NCBI RefSeq assembly: GCF_051622035.1
Contig: NC_135361.1
Location: 29,257,205-29,321,204, forward strand
DNA length: 64,000 bases
Source of the DNA: Arctopsyche grandis
Taxonomy: Eukaryota; Arthropoda; Insecta; Trichoptera; Hydropsychidae
Direction: 5' to 3'
Numbering within the stretch: position 1 is the first letter of the stretch; every line of letters starts with the position of its first letter. Positions 1 through 14,159 of this stretch are shown here, in pieces. The notes under the pieces are model-generated. The model was not told where the DNA came from. It did no database searches and was given only the letters and a program-made list of their open reading frames with translations. The position numbers and the translations under genes are program-made.

Positions 1-8
1 AATTAATA

Positions 9-400
9 CCAGGAAGGCCTAATAGGTAACCCCAATGCGCCTTCTTGGCCAGAAACATTTTATATTTGATACAGATATTATTAGTATTATACAAAGTACA
101 TAAATACATATCAATTAATATCCACGGAGACATTTATGGTCAAATTTGTAAATTTGCAGCGTTTTATACAATTCAACGAAATTCGAGATTGCTTAAAACT
201 CGAGATTTTGCGAGAAAATGGGTAAGTTTGCCAATTTGTTGGAACCGTTTCAATGAAAATCAAATAAACTGATAGGAAACGATCGACCTGGAGTCACAAA
301 TCCGAGGTCTGGTCAGCAGAAACCAGCGGGATTTGAACCCGTGACCACTCTGTTCAAAGCATTATATGCTAACCACCAGTCTATTCTGCTGGTTGAAACC
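9..400 (-). repeat. tRNA-derived SINE, near full length
   Basis: Reverse-oriented copy of the main SINE family of this window. On the minus strand it starts with a tRNA-like head holding a B box (GGTTCAAATCC type) and an A-box-like TGGTTAGCATATAATG, then the shared body (GTGACTCCAGGTCGATCG; CTGATAGGAAACGATC on the plus strand), and ends with the 3' module seen as CCAGGAAGGC...GCGCCTTC near base 10-50. Closest relative in the window is the copy at 50532-50910, which has the same head. Confidence 0.8.
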
Positions 401-589
401 AAAACCTCTAAATTAAAAATTTTAGGATAATAATTTAATTTATAATAATTAATTTGCATTTAATAAATATTGAATTAAAAATTGAGATATGAAAGTGGTA
501 ACATAATAGAGATATTGGAAAATGTTTCTGGACAGATTTCTATGATAAGCCGACGAGACAAGTATAGAAACGGAGAGTTTATTTAACGA

Positions 590-800
590 GACTTGATCAT
601 TCGAAAAAAAACGCAGCACCCCTAGCTCATATACATGTTACAAAGTCCCAAAAATCCCCCCCTAGAGTGTTTTCGGTGGTATTTTATCATTTTATTTATC
701 CTTGCTTGACAGTGATCGATAACAGTGAATCCCATATTTGAAGAAGTGCATATGGATATACGCATGTGACTTCCCAAACATATGCATTCTGCACCTACAA
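590..800 (-). repeat. Interspersed repeat piece related to 21900-22110
   Basis: About 200 bp that match, in inverse orientation, the segment around 21900-22110. Both hold a stretch with CTTCTTCAAATATGGGATTC followed by a run containing TATCGATCACTGTCAAGC. At the second site it sits just upstream of an LTR-like block, so it may be part of an LTR element. It lies downstream of exon 4 of the prenyltransferase gene, inside the intron that leads out of the window. Confidence 0.5.
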
Positions 801-943
801 ATATACTCGAATTCGGTTTGGGGAACATCCACTGTCTACGGTCACAGTGGGAAGCCAAAGACACATGACGTCCCATACCACTCAGTGTGTTTAAATATCA
901 AAACTCAAATCATAATATTTAATTATAATAATACTAACAATAC

Positions 944-3893
<2,950 letters not shown>

Positions 3894-4234
3894 CTTGCCG
3901 ATCGTCCCTCGGCACCAACTGACACTGACATTGACAGCTGCACCGGTCGACTGATGCAAGCCCGTAACACTCTTATACACGTCCATGCCCGACCTCTCTA
4001 CATTTTATTTATTGACTCAATTTCTACCTTTATAAAGGTCTGTTCATACCTCAGCAGACTTCAGCAGGTATCCGGCCGTACGAAAAGTATTCTTTGGTAC
4101 ATTTTGTATGGGTATGTTCATTTCAACCGTCACGTTTACGCCACGGCAGGCTTACAGCAGTACCCGACATTTCCTGTTCATACTTTGATATTATAATTTT
4201 TCTTTTACATATATATCAGGAAGACCTAATAGGT

Positions 4235-5273
4235 TGTAGGCAGGGAAGGTATGTTGACCGTATACCGGCCTAACGAAACACATGTGGTGTTTGTTTGTAA
4301 GAACATCTTTATTGCTCGATTAAAGGTCTGTTCATACTGTGGGAATCTCGTCACATTCATCAAAACATTTACTGCGACGCAGAATACATTCCCAAAACCA
4401 GTCGAAGCACACCTGCAGCCATTATACTAAACTCAAGCGGAACGGTGCCAAAACCTTCGATAAAGTTCCACCCCTCCCACTCGAGCGGAACAAAACCAGT
4501 CGAAGCACACCTGCAGCCATTGAACTAAACTCAAGCGGAACGCCCCTACCAGTCGAGCGGAACCAAAACGGTCGAAGCACACCGCAGCCATTAAACTACA
4601 TCGAGCGGAACGGTGCCAATCGTTCCAGAAAATTCTACCCCATCGACAAAAGCACATTCCTCGCTTACGCATCAACAACCACCACCACGGGTCAGGCGAT
4701 ACCAGAAACACTATAAAAGGAGGTACAACCCAAACAACGCCAGTCGACCCACAGCAGCAAGCGTCGACACACAACAGCAGACCAGTCGACCCACAGCAGC
4801 AAGCATCGACACACAGCAGCAGACCAGTCGACATCCAGCTCCTGACTTGCCACCACTACACTACGCGGACTTGGAAGATCAACCAGCCGAACGAGCCAGC
4901 AACACACTGCCGTATCCAGAGACCTTCCGAACATAGCCGAACAAACGAGCCAGCAACACACTGCCGTATCCAGAGACCTTCCGAACATAGCCGAACAACG
5001 AGCCAGCAACACACTGCCGCATCCAGAGACCTTCTGAACATAGCCGAACGCCGAGCCAGCAACACACTGCCGCATCCAGAGACCTTCTGAACATAGCCGA
5101 ATGCCGAGCCAGCGACACTCTACCATATCCAGAGACCGCTGAACGACATACTTTTGCCCAAATATAATACCTTTGTACAATAATTAGGCTAACAATAAAA
5201 CTTTATTAAAACAAGCGCAACAGTGTTTCGTTAGGCTGGGATACGGTCAACACATACCTACCCCGCCTACAAT
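4235..5273 (+). mobile_element. LTR-like repeat block with internal minisatellite
   Basis: Bounded by about 48-bp inverted ends, TGTAGGCAGGGAAGGTATG at the left and its mirror ending CCGCCTACA at the right. A TATA box (ACTATAAAAGGAGG, ~4713) is followed by repeats rich in CAGTCGACCCACAGCAGCA, then four to five copies of a ~57-bp unit (4880-5130; CGAGCCAGCAACACACTGCC) and an AATAAA near 5192. Promoter, polyadenylation signal and TG...CA ends fit a solo LTR, but the inverted ends are longer than usual and I see no clear target duplication. A related block in reverse is at 24140-24990. Short ORFs here are repeat artefacts. Confidence 0.5.
4880..5130. repeat. Minisatellite, ~57-bp unit, 4-5 copies
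   Basis: Tandem units built on CGAGCCAGCAACACACTGCC then GTATCCAGAGACCTTC and GAACATAGCCGAA. Copies differ by a few bases. Frames across the array give long repetitive peptides on the minus strand, which should not be taken as genes. Confidence 0.85.
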
Positions 5274-5537
5274 ACTTAACAGCACTGCACGGCTTCAGCA
5301 CTGCACGACTTCATTTCAAATATGTCATTTTATTACATTTCTATTCATATCTACCTACACGTCGCGGTCACGTCACGTTCACAGCACTTTGGCCAAGTGC
5401 AAGGCAAAATCGGCTTACTTATACATTAGAGGCCATGACGATACGGCGCAATATTGCTTACGTCGTATTGTCGAGTACTTACAATATGAATGCATACACG
5501 TGCATTCGTAGCTACGCGTCAGAATACAAGTCAGCAA

Positions 5538-5728
5538 AAATGTTTCGGCGTTTATCGAACGAAAAATTATGTATAATCGCGTTGTTGTTGGAAGAAGAAG
5601 CTCAAGAAGGCAATAAAAAAACACGGAGGCGTTTTGATGTGCATCCCATGTTCAAAAATAGAAAAACCGAAGGAGAGTTTTGGACACTGTATAAGGAGCT
5701 TGTGGATGATGGACAAAATTTTTTTTAA
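5538..5728 (+). pseudogene. Harbinger transposase N-terminal fragment
   Basis: The reading frame around 5435-5728 includes MFRRLSNEKLCIIALLLEEE, then KKTRRRFDVHPMF and TEGEFWTLYKELVDDGQNFF. The R/K-rich segment, followed by 'vHP...k...GeF.tLy.eL..D...FF', is the usual start of Harbinger (DDE_Tnp_4) transposases. The frame ends where the catalytic domain should begin, so this is a deletion derivative inside the inverted repeats of 4036-6069. Confidence 0.6.
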
Positions 5729-6519
5729 TATTTCCGTAAAAAATTTAAATTTTTTTAAATATTTGCACCAAAACCATGTCGAACAGCTGTCAACTGTCAC
5801 TATCGATAATTGGTCCAAAACAGCAAAGCGGCTGACTCATAGCACGTAATTCGCGTGTATACTTCCACGATGGCCAAAAACACGGATGCGATACGTTGAC
5901 GGATGTTGCTGTAAGGTATGAACAAATGTCAGGTACTGCTGTAAGCCTGCCGTAGCGTAAACGTTACGGTTGGTATGAATATACCCATACAAAATGTACC
6001 AAAGAATACTTTTCGTACGGCCGGATACCTGCTGAAGTCGGTACGTGCTGACTAGGTATGAACACACCTTAATACATTTGAATTTGTATGTACGGCGAAG
6101 TATATATGTAATGTACAGTATGGTTTTTTTTATTAGAACAGTGAGTGCGGTTGTTCTTGTGCGATATTCATGAACAACCTATGATGAATGGTCTCTTAGA
6201 TTGTATTCGTTGGGGGGGCGGTGGCCTCATGTTAAGAGCTTTAACGGTCATATTCCTTGACCTTTAAAGCAGGCTTAAATATGTAATGTAGTTGCCTCAC
6301 GGAGTAGAACATGGACGAGCACCCAAAGCTCACTGGCGTTAGTTCTGATTCGCCAGTGCATCTATTTCAGTTGTACACGTGGTCGTGTACAGTTGTTCTT
6401 GTCTAGGGTTGTTCTGCTTGATTAGAAGTGCATTCCAGAGGGGTGCAGGCATCTGTGTGACGGGGAAGTATGCGCGTGTATTGATATCAATACTGGATAG
6501 TACGCAATGTGCTAAATTC

Positions 6520-6800
6520 CTAAAAGGTAAACACCAATGCGCCTTCCTGGCCAATTACAAACAATGCAGCATTTTTATTACACAAGTCGCTGAATTACGA
6601 AACACTGAAAACTCGAAATTAATGAGACATCTATGAATTGTACATTAATTATATTCAAATAGTGGTGACATAGAAGGTAAGAAGGTTTTTAGCCAATTTA
6701 ATAGGGAACCGTTTCGACAATGAAATCAGAAAAAATGGCAAACTCTGATAGGAAACGAACGACCTGGAGTCACAAATATCCAAGTCTGACCAGCAGCACT
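6520..6800 (-). repeat. tRNA-derived SINE, truncated
   Basis: Reverse copy starting with the 3' module (CACCAATGCGCCTTCCTGGC) and running through the body (CAAACTCTGATAGGAAACGA) to GACCAGCAG at ~6797; the tRNA-like head is missing. Confidence 0.75.
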
Positions 6801-6814
6801 ACACAACATTTATT

Positions 6815-6958
6815 AATCGGACTCGGGAGATCTTCACGGGACAGGGGCTCGCTCAAGAGTGTCGAATATGCCATTTGTATGTCCTTTTAAAGGATATGCA
6901 GCAGAGTCTAGCATCTGCGGTTGATGAGGCTAGTCTGACGCGTTTATTGTTTGGATGA
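6815..6958 (+). other. Unassigned open stretch, no start codon
   Basis: A 47-codon open frame in plus orientation, containing GLAQECRICHLYVLLKDMQ and ending at TGA, with AATAAA 115 bp further on (~7074). It has no ATG and no clear acceptor. It could be the end of a LINE ORF or a last exon; I do not recognise it. It directly abuts the truncated SINE. Confidence 0.2.
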
Positions 6959-7229
6959 TGATCGGATAAATGCCCTCAAGACAGCCCCACTCTCGAGACA
7001 TATAATTTTTTTCACTCTCCGTTCTGTTTTCTACTCGAATATGTAGTTATTTTTCTTAATTGGAATTAGTCAATAAAACATCATTATGTTCGTTAGATAT
7101 GAAACTTGTTCATAATTTATTAGAATGCATTTTATACGAAAATGTGCCATTTTTAATATATATACATATATTCAATATCTTTTATATAAAATAACAGTAC
7201 AAAATTTTGCCTATAAAAATATTCCTAAA

Positions 7230-8236
7230 TTAACATTGTTCATCTATATAAGTCGCATCAGTTATTTTACTAACGTCTATTTCGTCTTTAGGTTCGGTAG
7301 TTCTCAATAGCCTAGACAACCGTTTACCGATCGATTTCGGATATGTGTTATTTTTTATTCTAAATTCTTTCGACTGATGAGTCACAGCGCCGTTTTGCAA
7401 TTGGAAATCGCACAGAGCGTGCAACGGCTCTAATAACTTCTCCCGGAAGTATGAATCGTCTTCGAGATAGGCTAGAGCTTCGGCAGCAGTCTCCAGTGTG
7501 CTCAGGCAGCCTTCAGTTGGCTGCGTTCTTATAACGTAATGACTAACAACAGTACCGATCAGTTTCACCTGTCGCAGTTTGTGCAAAAGTGGACTGGACG
7601 CATACATAGCCTTGGCTTGAGGCCAAGTACCGTCGATTAAAACTATATTATACGGAGAGTCTGTCTGTTTGACGGTATCTATCGTCTTTATATCGACCGA
7701 AGACTTGCTAGGATACAGTAGGAGGGTATTGGGAGATGTTAATATGTCATGCAATCCGGTGTGGTCGTTCGTCGGAAACTTCTTTCCTTTATATATAGTG
7801 CATTTGTCCTCTATGAGAGCTAGAGATAGCATCGGAGCGGTGCGTAGACGACGTCTTTCTTCGGCTGGATGCTGGAGGATTACGAGACGACAGTTTGGCT
7901 CCAGTCGTTCCTGGGGTAGTTTGCTGCACCAGCAGACAGTTCCGGGTCGTCTAAATTGATCAAAATAGAATTCAAAATCTAAACAATGTATATCGATTAA
8001 ATAAAGGCAATTCTGTTAATGTTAATTGGTGAGTTTATACAAAAAAAAGGATTTTGAAAAATATATCTAAAGAATAGAGGGGTTCCAAATATGAAAAAGT
8101 GAGAGAGGTTCCAAATATGAAAAAAGTTGATTTATGTAAAAAATTGGATGTATTATTACCGACAACGTTGGCAAAGTTCACGTCTGGTGGACGGTTCAAC
8201 CGGAAGTTCCGAGAGACCTTCCCACGCGGATTGCAT
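7230..8236 (-). CDS. DTWD2: tRNA-uridine aminocarboxypropyltransferase, DTWD2 type
   Basis: DTW-domain enzyme that makes acp3U in tRNA from S-adenosylmethionine. Two exons: 8160-8236 (ATG at 8236) and 7230-7950, with a 209-bp GT-AG intron joined in phase (CG|A). The product is 265 residues, near family size. Seen in order: four cysteines of the N-terminal metal-site type (C22, C25, C32, C34; [18 protein letters not shown]), then [19 protein letters not shown], the DxTW signature in [13 protein letters not shown] (D132-W135) and the C-terminal [13 protein letters not shown] helix. A start at the internal Met at 7832 would cut off the cysteine motif, so the upstream ATG is preferred. No mitochondrial or signal sequence is evident. 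The neighbours are repeats. Confidence 0.9.
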
Positions 8237-8307
8237 CGTTGAATGTCAAACTGACAGTTTAAGTAGTGTTGCCCTATCAAAAAAATTGACATTTGCTGGA
8301 AATAAAT

Positions 8308-8480
8308 CGGTTCGGTGATTACTAGTCAAATGTGAACCGGTCACAGGACAACTGGTCGCTCTAGATCGGTCACAAGTGATCACCCGTCACACTAAAACTG
8401 GTCACGCGAAAACTGGTCACACCCTAAAACTGGTCACGTGAAAACTGGTCACACACTAAAATCGGTCAACCAGGCCACTT
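8308..8480 (+). repeat. GGTCAC-rich MITE-like repeat
   Basis: Starts with CGGTTCGGTGATTACTAGTC, the same kind of end as the hAT-type MITEs at 31919 and 38759, followed by six to eight copies of a unit like AAAACTGGTCAC. Such subterminal reiterations are typical of hAT-family transposase-binding sites. It lies about 70 bp upstream of the DTWD2 start. The other end is not clear. Confidence 0.45.
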
Positions 8481-8884
8481 TAATACGAATTTTTTCTTTA
8501 TCTTTTAAAATAGTGGAGACCGTTGAATGTGACAATTTCAAATTATTTGCCAAGTCCATCACTTTTTTACCACTATCATATTGTTTTATCACTTTACCTT
8601 TCTCTTTTTTTTAACAAGATTTTCTTTATCAGTCATTATCCTGTTTCTTTATCACACATTATAAATGTTCTTATAAATAAAAATTTGAGCACTAATCAAC
8701 ACGAAATTGAGAAAATAAACATCCTAAAACAATAACGAACAGTTATGTAACAAACAGTAACGACCGTATGAGTTTATTACCGTCGTGCGACTGCTGACGA
8801 ATCCCAAAGGAATGAGTCATAACTTAATTTTTAAAACTACTGCGATGTATCATTTCTTCCGAAAGAGAATTCCCCGTTTTCATT

Positions 8885-9875
8885 ATGGTCCGTACGCACC
8901 AAACCAACGACGATTTTGGGCCAACTTTTAAAACCAGTAGCGTACAAAATATCGAAATAAAAATTGAAATTAAATATCAAAATTAAGCTAACGAGCGAGA
9001 TTGAGCTAAAATTAGATCATCGTTGATGTTTTGAATTACAACAATGTTTTGAATTACGACGATATGCATTACAACCAGAGAAATATTATAATTACGAGCG
9101 AAAAAAACCTTGTTATTGTTTCTTATAAGTCGTCACGATACACTACTGTGTTTCGCCGTCGATGAAATATTTAACAAAAAAAATGTCGGTGATTTGTCAA
9201 AGGGTTTTTTTTTTCTTTCGTCGAAATAAAATTAATAATCACACATTATCCGATAAATTTTACCTCTGAGATGGATTTAATTATTTGATTTATTTCGACG
9301 AGAGAAACAATTGAAGACATTATCCAATAAAATTTACCTCTGAAATGATTTAATTAATTGATTTATTTCGACGAGAGAAACAATTGAAGACTAAAAAAAT
9401 TTCGTTTGATAAACCGACAACGTGTCGGGTTGGGACCATCGCTCGGTCACCCATACTAACACATGATATATTCTCAGTAACTGCGCATTACGGGGAAGTA
9501 AAAATAATAATTCTTTGATTTTTTTTCGATCTTAGTGCGTATCTACGTAAGTCAAAACATCTTCGACAAACAAAAGTCGAGGATTACCTGTATGTGATTG
9601 TTGACGATCTAATTTTAGGTCAATCTCGAAAATTTATTTAAATTGGGCATGTTCTGTTTTAACTTTCAATATTTTATTTTAAATTTAATATATTGATTAT
9701 AATTTTATTTTGATATTTGAATTTAATTTTAATATAATAATAATATTTTTAATTTTGATATTTAATTTCAATTTTTAAATTTAATTTTTATTTCGATATT
9801 TTGTACGCTACTGGTTTTATCCTGCTGGTTAAAACGTTGGACCAAAATCGTCGTTGGTTTGGTCCGTACGCAGCA
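8885..9875. mobile_element. Non-autonomous DNA transposon with ~130-bp inverted repeats
   Basis: Left end GGTCCGTACGCACCAAACCA at 8885 is mirrored at 9840-9875, and the inner part (CCAGTAGCGTACAAAATATC) also recurs inverted at 9800-9820. Inside are two near-identical copies of a ~65-bp unit (9257-9325 and 9326-9393; TTTCGACGAGAGAAACAATT). No ORF. Superfamily not determined. Confidence 0.6.
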
Positions 9876-10010
9876 TAACTCACATCCGCTTGAGATGTAT
9901 CAATCAATTTTTGAAAAATAATTAATTAATAAAAAATATATTATTTTTTTTAAGTCGTAAGTCGAGAACTAACTGTATATATAAATCGTGTAAAGATTGA
10001 ATACATTTTA

Positions 10011-10193
10011 TGCCCGCCCGGAACTAATGCACCCGTAGAAAGAGTCTTTTCACAAATGAACAAGTTATGGACGACCGAAAAAACGCAATTGCAAGTCTCA
10101 GTTCTTAAAGCGATGTTGTTAATTAAAAGCAATTTTAAGAAATCCTGCCAAGAACTTCATTCTTATTTAAAAGCAAACCCAGTAATACTATAG
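10011..10193 (+). pseudogene. hAT transposase C-terminal dimerisation fragment
   Basis: Open frame without a start: CPPGTNAPVERVFSQMNKLW, then KTQLQVSVLKAMLLIKSNF and KSCQELHSYLK to a TAG stop. 'PGTnApvERvFS.mN.lW..' is the hallmark of the hAT C-terminal domain. No upstream catalytic region is recognisable in the preceding 1 kb. Confidence 0.75.
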
Positions 10194-10609
10194 AAAATTT
10201 GTTCATCAGAAAAATACAAAACAACATAATTTTTTTATATTTATATTATTCATTCCTGTTCTTTTCTTTTCTTCATCAACATTACTGTTCTTTTTATTAA
10301 TAAATAAAAACTATGAAAAAATACGCGTTTTCTTGAATACACATACTATTACGTAAGAATACACATACTATTGGTAGATGTCCCGTTTTGAGGACAAAAA
10401 TAAATGGTCACATTAGGTATGGGCCCTATTTATTTAAGATTAGGTTATTAGGATCGTTTTTTATTCATTTAAGATTAGGTTGGGTTAGGTTAAATTAGGA
10501 TTGGCCTTATTCATTTAAGTGGCAAAATTCATCAGGATTTTTTATACTAGGAGCCATAATGCGATATGGCAACACTGACGATTTTCTGGCTGTCAAAATG
10601 AAATGATCA

Positions 10610-10800
10610 TTTTTAAATGATATAACTACTCATCTTATAATAATCATCCACCGTTTCATTTTATTATCTGATCTTTTTTATTTAATAACTAATTATTTAG
10701 TTTAATAACCGATAATTTAGTTTAATAAATGATCATTTAGTTCAATAAATGATCATTTAGTTTAATAAATAATCATTTAGTTTAATAACCGAGTATATGA
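10610..10800. repeat. Tandem repeat, ~21-bp unit
   Basis: Five or more copies of a unit like AATGATCATTTAGTTTAATA with drift at both ends, in AT-rich intergenic DNA. Confidence 0.75.
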
Positions 10801-11194
10801 CAACTGATCACAGCGTACTGATCATTTAGAATACTCACTGATAATTTAGTTATTTTTTTTCAAAGCCGAATGAATTACTGATCAATTAAATACATTATGA
10901 GGCACTGGCCAATGAAAGGAAATGCCAAAGATCAAACTGACATTGAGATTGATATTATAATTTTTATATGACGTGCATAAATTTTACATAAGAATATAAA
11001 CAATAATTTTTATATTTTAAAATTATTTTTTGTATAACTATAAATTTGCTTTGAAAAAATAGGTGATGTTCGCCGTCCTACCGATATTTCAGAATGTGCT
11101 CTAGGGTGCAAAAAGGTGAGGACCCCTGACTTAATAGAGAGAAAACAATATGGATAGTATCAAAATTTTTGTATATAAAGTTTTCTGTGTATTA

Positions 11195-11245
11195 TGTATT
11201 AGTGGTTTTGCACAGCTTCGCTCGGTATTTGCAACATAAACCGCT
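11195..11245 (-). repeat. Helitron-like 3' end fragment (family H3)
   Basis: On the minus strand this reads GTTTAAGCGGTTTATG then ACCGAGCGAAGC, matching the 3' end of the element that finishes at 61996. Only the end is left; a minisatellite follows directly. Confidence 0.5.
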
Positions 11246-11258
11246 TAAACATGATTGA

Positions 11259-11660
11259 AAAAGAATCTTGATCTGGAACTAAAAATGAATATGGATCCGG
11301 AACTGAAAAAGGATTCGAGATTCGGAACTGAAAAAGGAATTTGGATCCGAAATTGAAAAACAAATCTGGAACTCAAACAAGAATCCGGATCTGGAACTGA
11401 AACAGGAATCCGGATCTGGAACTGAAACAGGAATCCGCATCTGGAACTGAAAAAGGAATCGGGATCTGGAACTGAAAAAGGAATCCAGATCCAGAGCTGA
11501 AAAAGGTATCGGGGTCCGGAACTGAAAAAGTAATCCGGAATCGGGATTGAAATCAGAACCTGAAATCGGAAATGAAATTGCGATTGAAAATGAAATCGCA
11601 TTCCAAATCCGGAACTGTAAAAGGAATCCGGATACGGAACTAAATTAACAATCCGGAACA
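11259..11660. repeat. Minisatellite, ~24-bp unit
   Basis: About 15 diverged copies of a unit like GGAATCCGGATCTGGAACTG AAAA. The open frame it gives on the minus strand (FSSRxxFQFQ-type peptide) is a by-product of the repeat and not a gene. Confidence 0.85.
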
Positions 11661-11734
11661 GGAACTGAAAAAGGGATCGAAATCGATATTGATATCGTCG
11701 TCATAGAAAATTCTCTTTCGAAATTATTAGAGAT

Positions 11735-11850
11735 TGTGATCGAGAAATCTCCTCTAGAGATTTCTCGAGAATTCTCGAGAAATTTTCGTATCTCGTATTC
11801 TCGAGATTCTCGTATCTCGAGAAATCGTTTATTAGAATCTCGAAAATATC
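11735..11850. repeat. Palindromic TCTCGAGAAT array
   Basis: Multiple copies of TCTCGAGAATTCTCGAGA-like self-complementary units. A second, separate array of the same unit lies at 12657-12830. Confidence 0.8.
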
Positions 11851-11879
11851 GAGAATATTCTTAATTTATCACTACATAT

Positions 11880-12656
11880 TTTTGCTCAATAAACTGACTG
11901 ATTTGTATACTTGTTAACTCGTAAATAATTTTGTGAAGTATTGTAATATGTATAGATGGTCAGTATTTTTATTTGTCCGGTAAGTTATTATTCGGTCATC
12001 ATATAAGTACATATACACATGTTACAACGAAATCGCACCATTTTTAAGTTACATATACATATGTATGTGCATGTAGGTGCTAGTCACTAGTGCGAAAGTA
12101 TTCGGTTATGATATCACTAAAACGCTAGTGAAAATATATTTTCACTGACAATATGACCTCACTTAACACACATAAAACAAAGATTTTTGATTTATTATTT
12201 ATTTATTCGAGTATTTGTTCCTTAGATATTAATCAATTTATAGTCAGTATTTTAATATGCATAGATGGTCAGTATTTTTATTATTTGTCCGGTCACAAAA
12301 ACACGGGCAAAGCCGGGTAGCAACACTGGGAATTTTATAAAATTCTTTTTTACATATTGTTATTTTTACTATTTTAAATTACTTTTGTATATTTTTACTT
12401 ACCTCCTTTATTACTAATTATTTTCTTTTCATGCCTTCTTTTATAATATTTTTTTTATATAATTTTACTTTTTTTTCTTTTCAATGTTCTATTATATCTC
12501 TCTATATCTTTCTTTCATCATGTCTTTAATAAAGTTGTAAACCCCTGATATAATATACATATGTATGTATGTAGTGTTTGTGTTATTTTGATTTTTGTAT
12601 GTTGTCAAGTTTATATGCTAAAAAAATCAATTCACTATATTAAAAAAAAATATATA
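11880..12656. other. Intergenic, AT-rich; no gene seen
   Basis: Contains a decayed piece resembling a Helitron H3 end (GGGCAAAGCCGGGTAGCAAC, ~12303) and repeated 'GATGGTCAGTATTTTTATT' motifs at ~11954 and ~12264 (a direct repeat about 310 bp apart). No coding signal. Confidence 0.6.
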
Positions 12657-12830
12657 CTTTCTCGAGAATTCTCGAGAATCTCGAGAAACAAAAAAAGAAA
12701 ATCTCGAATTCTCGAGATTCAAATATTTCGAGAAAATAAGATTCTCAAATCTCGAGATTCAAATATTCCGAGAAAAGGAGATTCTCGAATCTCGAGAATC
12801 AAAAAAAGTCGAGAAATCACAACCTCTAGA
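12657..12830. repeat. Palindromic TCTCGAGAAT array, second copy
   Basis: Same self-complementary unit as 11735-11850, here mixed with ATTCAAATATTTCGAGA. The ORF read through it is a repeat artefact. Confidence 0.8.
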
Positions 12831-13349
12831 AATTATATATTAAATGAATCATTTTTTTTATCCATTGTACATAATATTACACACGTATTAATATAAGTTG
12901 TTTTAATAATTTCATATAAAATCATTTATATGCATGTTTTAAACATGTTTAAACGACTTTTATGTAAATATACTATAATAATAAATTACAACAATTTATT
13001 TTTTCCTTTTATAGATAACTTCGAAAAATTAGAAATGCAGTGTTTTAAAAAAACACCCAATTTATTTCGTTTCGATGCTAATTTAATATATAAAATGCAA
13101 ATATTTTATAAAGGATTTAACTTATTTACATATGTGAAAAGTTTATTCATCAAATAGAATTTGACCTTAGAAAAACTATTCATATAAATTTATTACGGAG
13201 TAATACGAATGCAGTTCCACGCTATAATCCGATTAAAAACAATAGATATTGGATGATGAATCTAAAAAGACAGGCCCAGATATCTTGCTTACGATTGAAC
13301 AACTAACCATAATTAAATTACGTATTTAGAAGTACATATGTATAATATA

Positions 13350-13962
13350 TACATTGAGTCTGAGTGAAAAACCTAGAGCATAACTTTTTTCGTATCAAGG
13401 GAACGTTAAATAAAAACTAGATATGAAATTTCAGTTCAATAAGCCAAAAGATTTCCGAGAAAAATATAAAAAACCTCGATTCTCTAGAGTAAAAGTACTA
13501 ATTCTGGTTCAAAAAAAAATATTCAAAAAATATAAAATTATAAATATTATTATTTCTAGTACATGAAAATAAATTTCAGTCCGATTCAGTTAGCAGTTTT
13601 CAAGATAATTGTATTCAAAAACTTAAAAAAAGAGGATACCTATAAGAGTAGATACCATTTCTAGTCAACTTAAAAATTTGAAAAAAATTCAGAGTTTCAG
13701 TTCGATAGGACTAACGGTGTTCAAAAAATCCCCAAAATACACAGACACACACACACATTTTTTCTAGATCATGATAACGTGATCAGTAATCGATTCTGAG
13801 TTCGAATCAGTCAAAATCTCGAGCTCAAATTTTCGCATGATCACAAAACTTCATCTATTGTTACTACGTACATAGATAAAGTAAAAATCAATGAACTTTT
13901 TTATTCAATGTTCCCTTGATACTACGAAAATCCAAAATTCGCATTTTTCTCTCAAGCCTAAT
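13350..13962. mobile_element. Possible MITE with imperfect inverted ends
   Basis: Left end AGTCTGAGTGAAAAACC...CGTATCAAGGGAAC is mirrored, with mismatches, at 13905-13962 (GTTCCCTTGATACTACG...CTCTCAAGCC). The interior holds an (AC)n tract at ~13741. No ORF. Confidence 0.45.
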
Positions 13963-14159
13963 AATGTACATATGTACATACTATCTGAATTAGAAAAAGT
14001 GTATATGCAATGTATTCATTTTGCAATTTAAATTTTTTTTTTAAATTAAAATAAAAATTGAAACCCGTTTGGTAAGTGTTCATTTTTAATAATTTGCCTA
14101 TGTACGTATATACATATGTATATAAACGTTTTTTAGAGAGAAAGCCATTTGTATTCAAC

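Larger units (their letters stand above)
4036..6069 (+). mobile_element. PIF/Harbinger-like DNA transposon with nested insertions
   Basis: Long terminal inverted repeats: about 160 bp at 4036-4190 (AGGTCTGTTCATACCT..., GTATCCGGCCGTACGAAAAG) mirror 5900-6069. The flanks are TAA (4033-4035) and TAA (6070-6072), the 3-bp target expected for this superfamily. Between the repeats lies the transposase N-terminal fragment at 5538-5728 and a nested repeat block at 4235-5273. The element lies upstream of the prenyltransferase start. A 452-bp MITE with matching ends is at 37401-37852. Confidence 0.78.

Noticed and set aside
4433-5180. Several long minus-strand ORFs with repeated CCCGSTGLLLCVDAC or LCSEGLWIRQCVAGS peptides
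   Set aside because: They follow the minisatellite units of an LTR-like block, shift frame between copies and have no family similarity.
11245-11601. 118-residue ORF rich in FSSR/FQFQ
   Set aside because: Direct translation of a 24-bp minisatellite.
12561-12896. 111-residue ORF with ILESRDSN-type repeats
   Set aside because: Reads through the TCTCGAGAAT palindromic array; no start context or homology.
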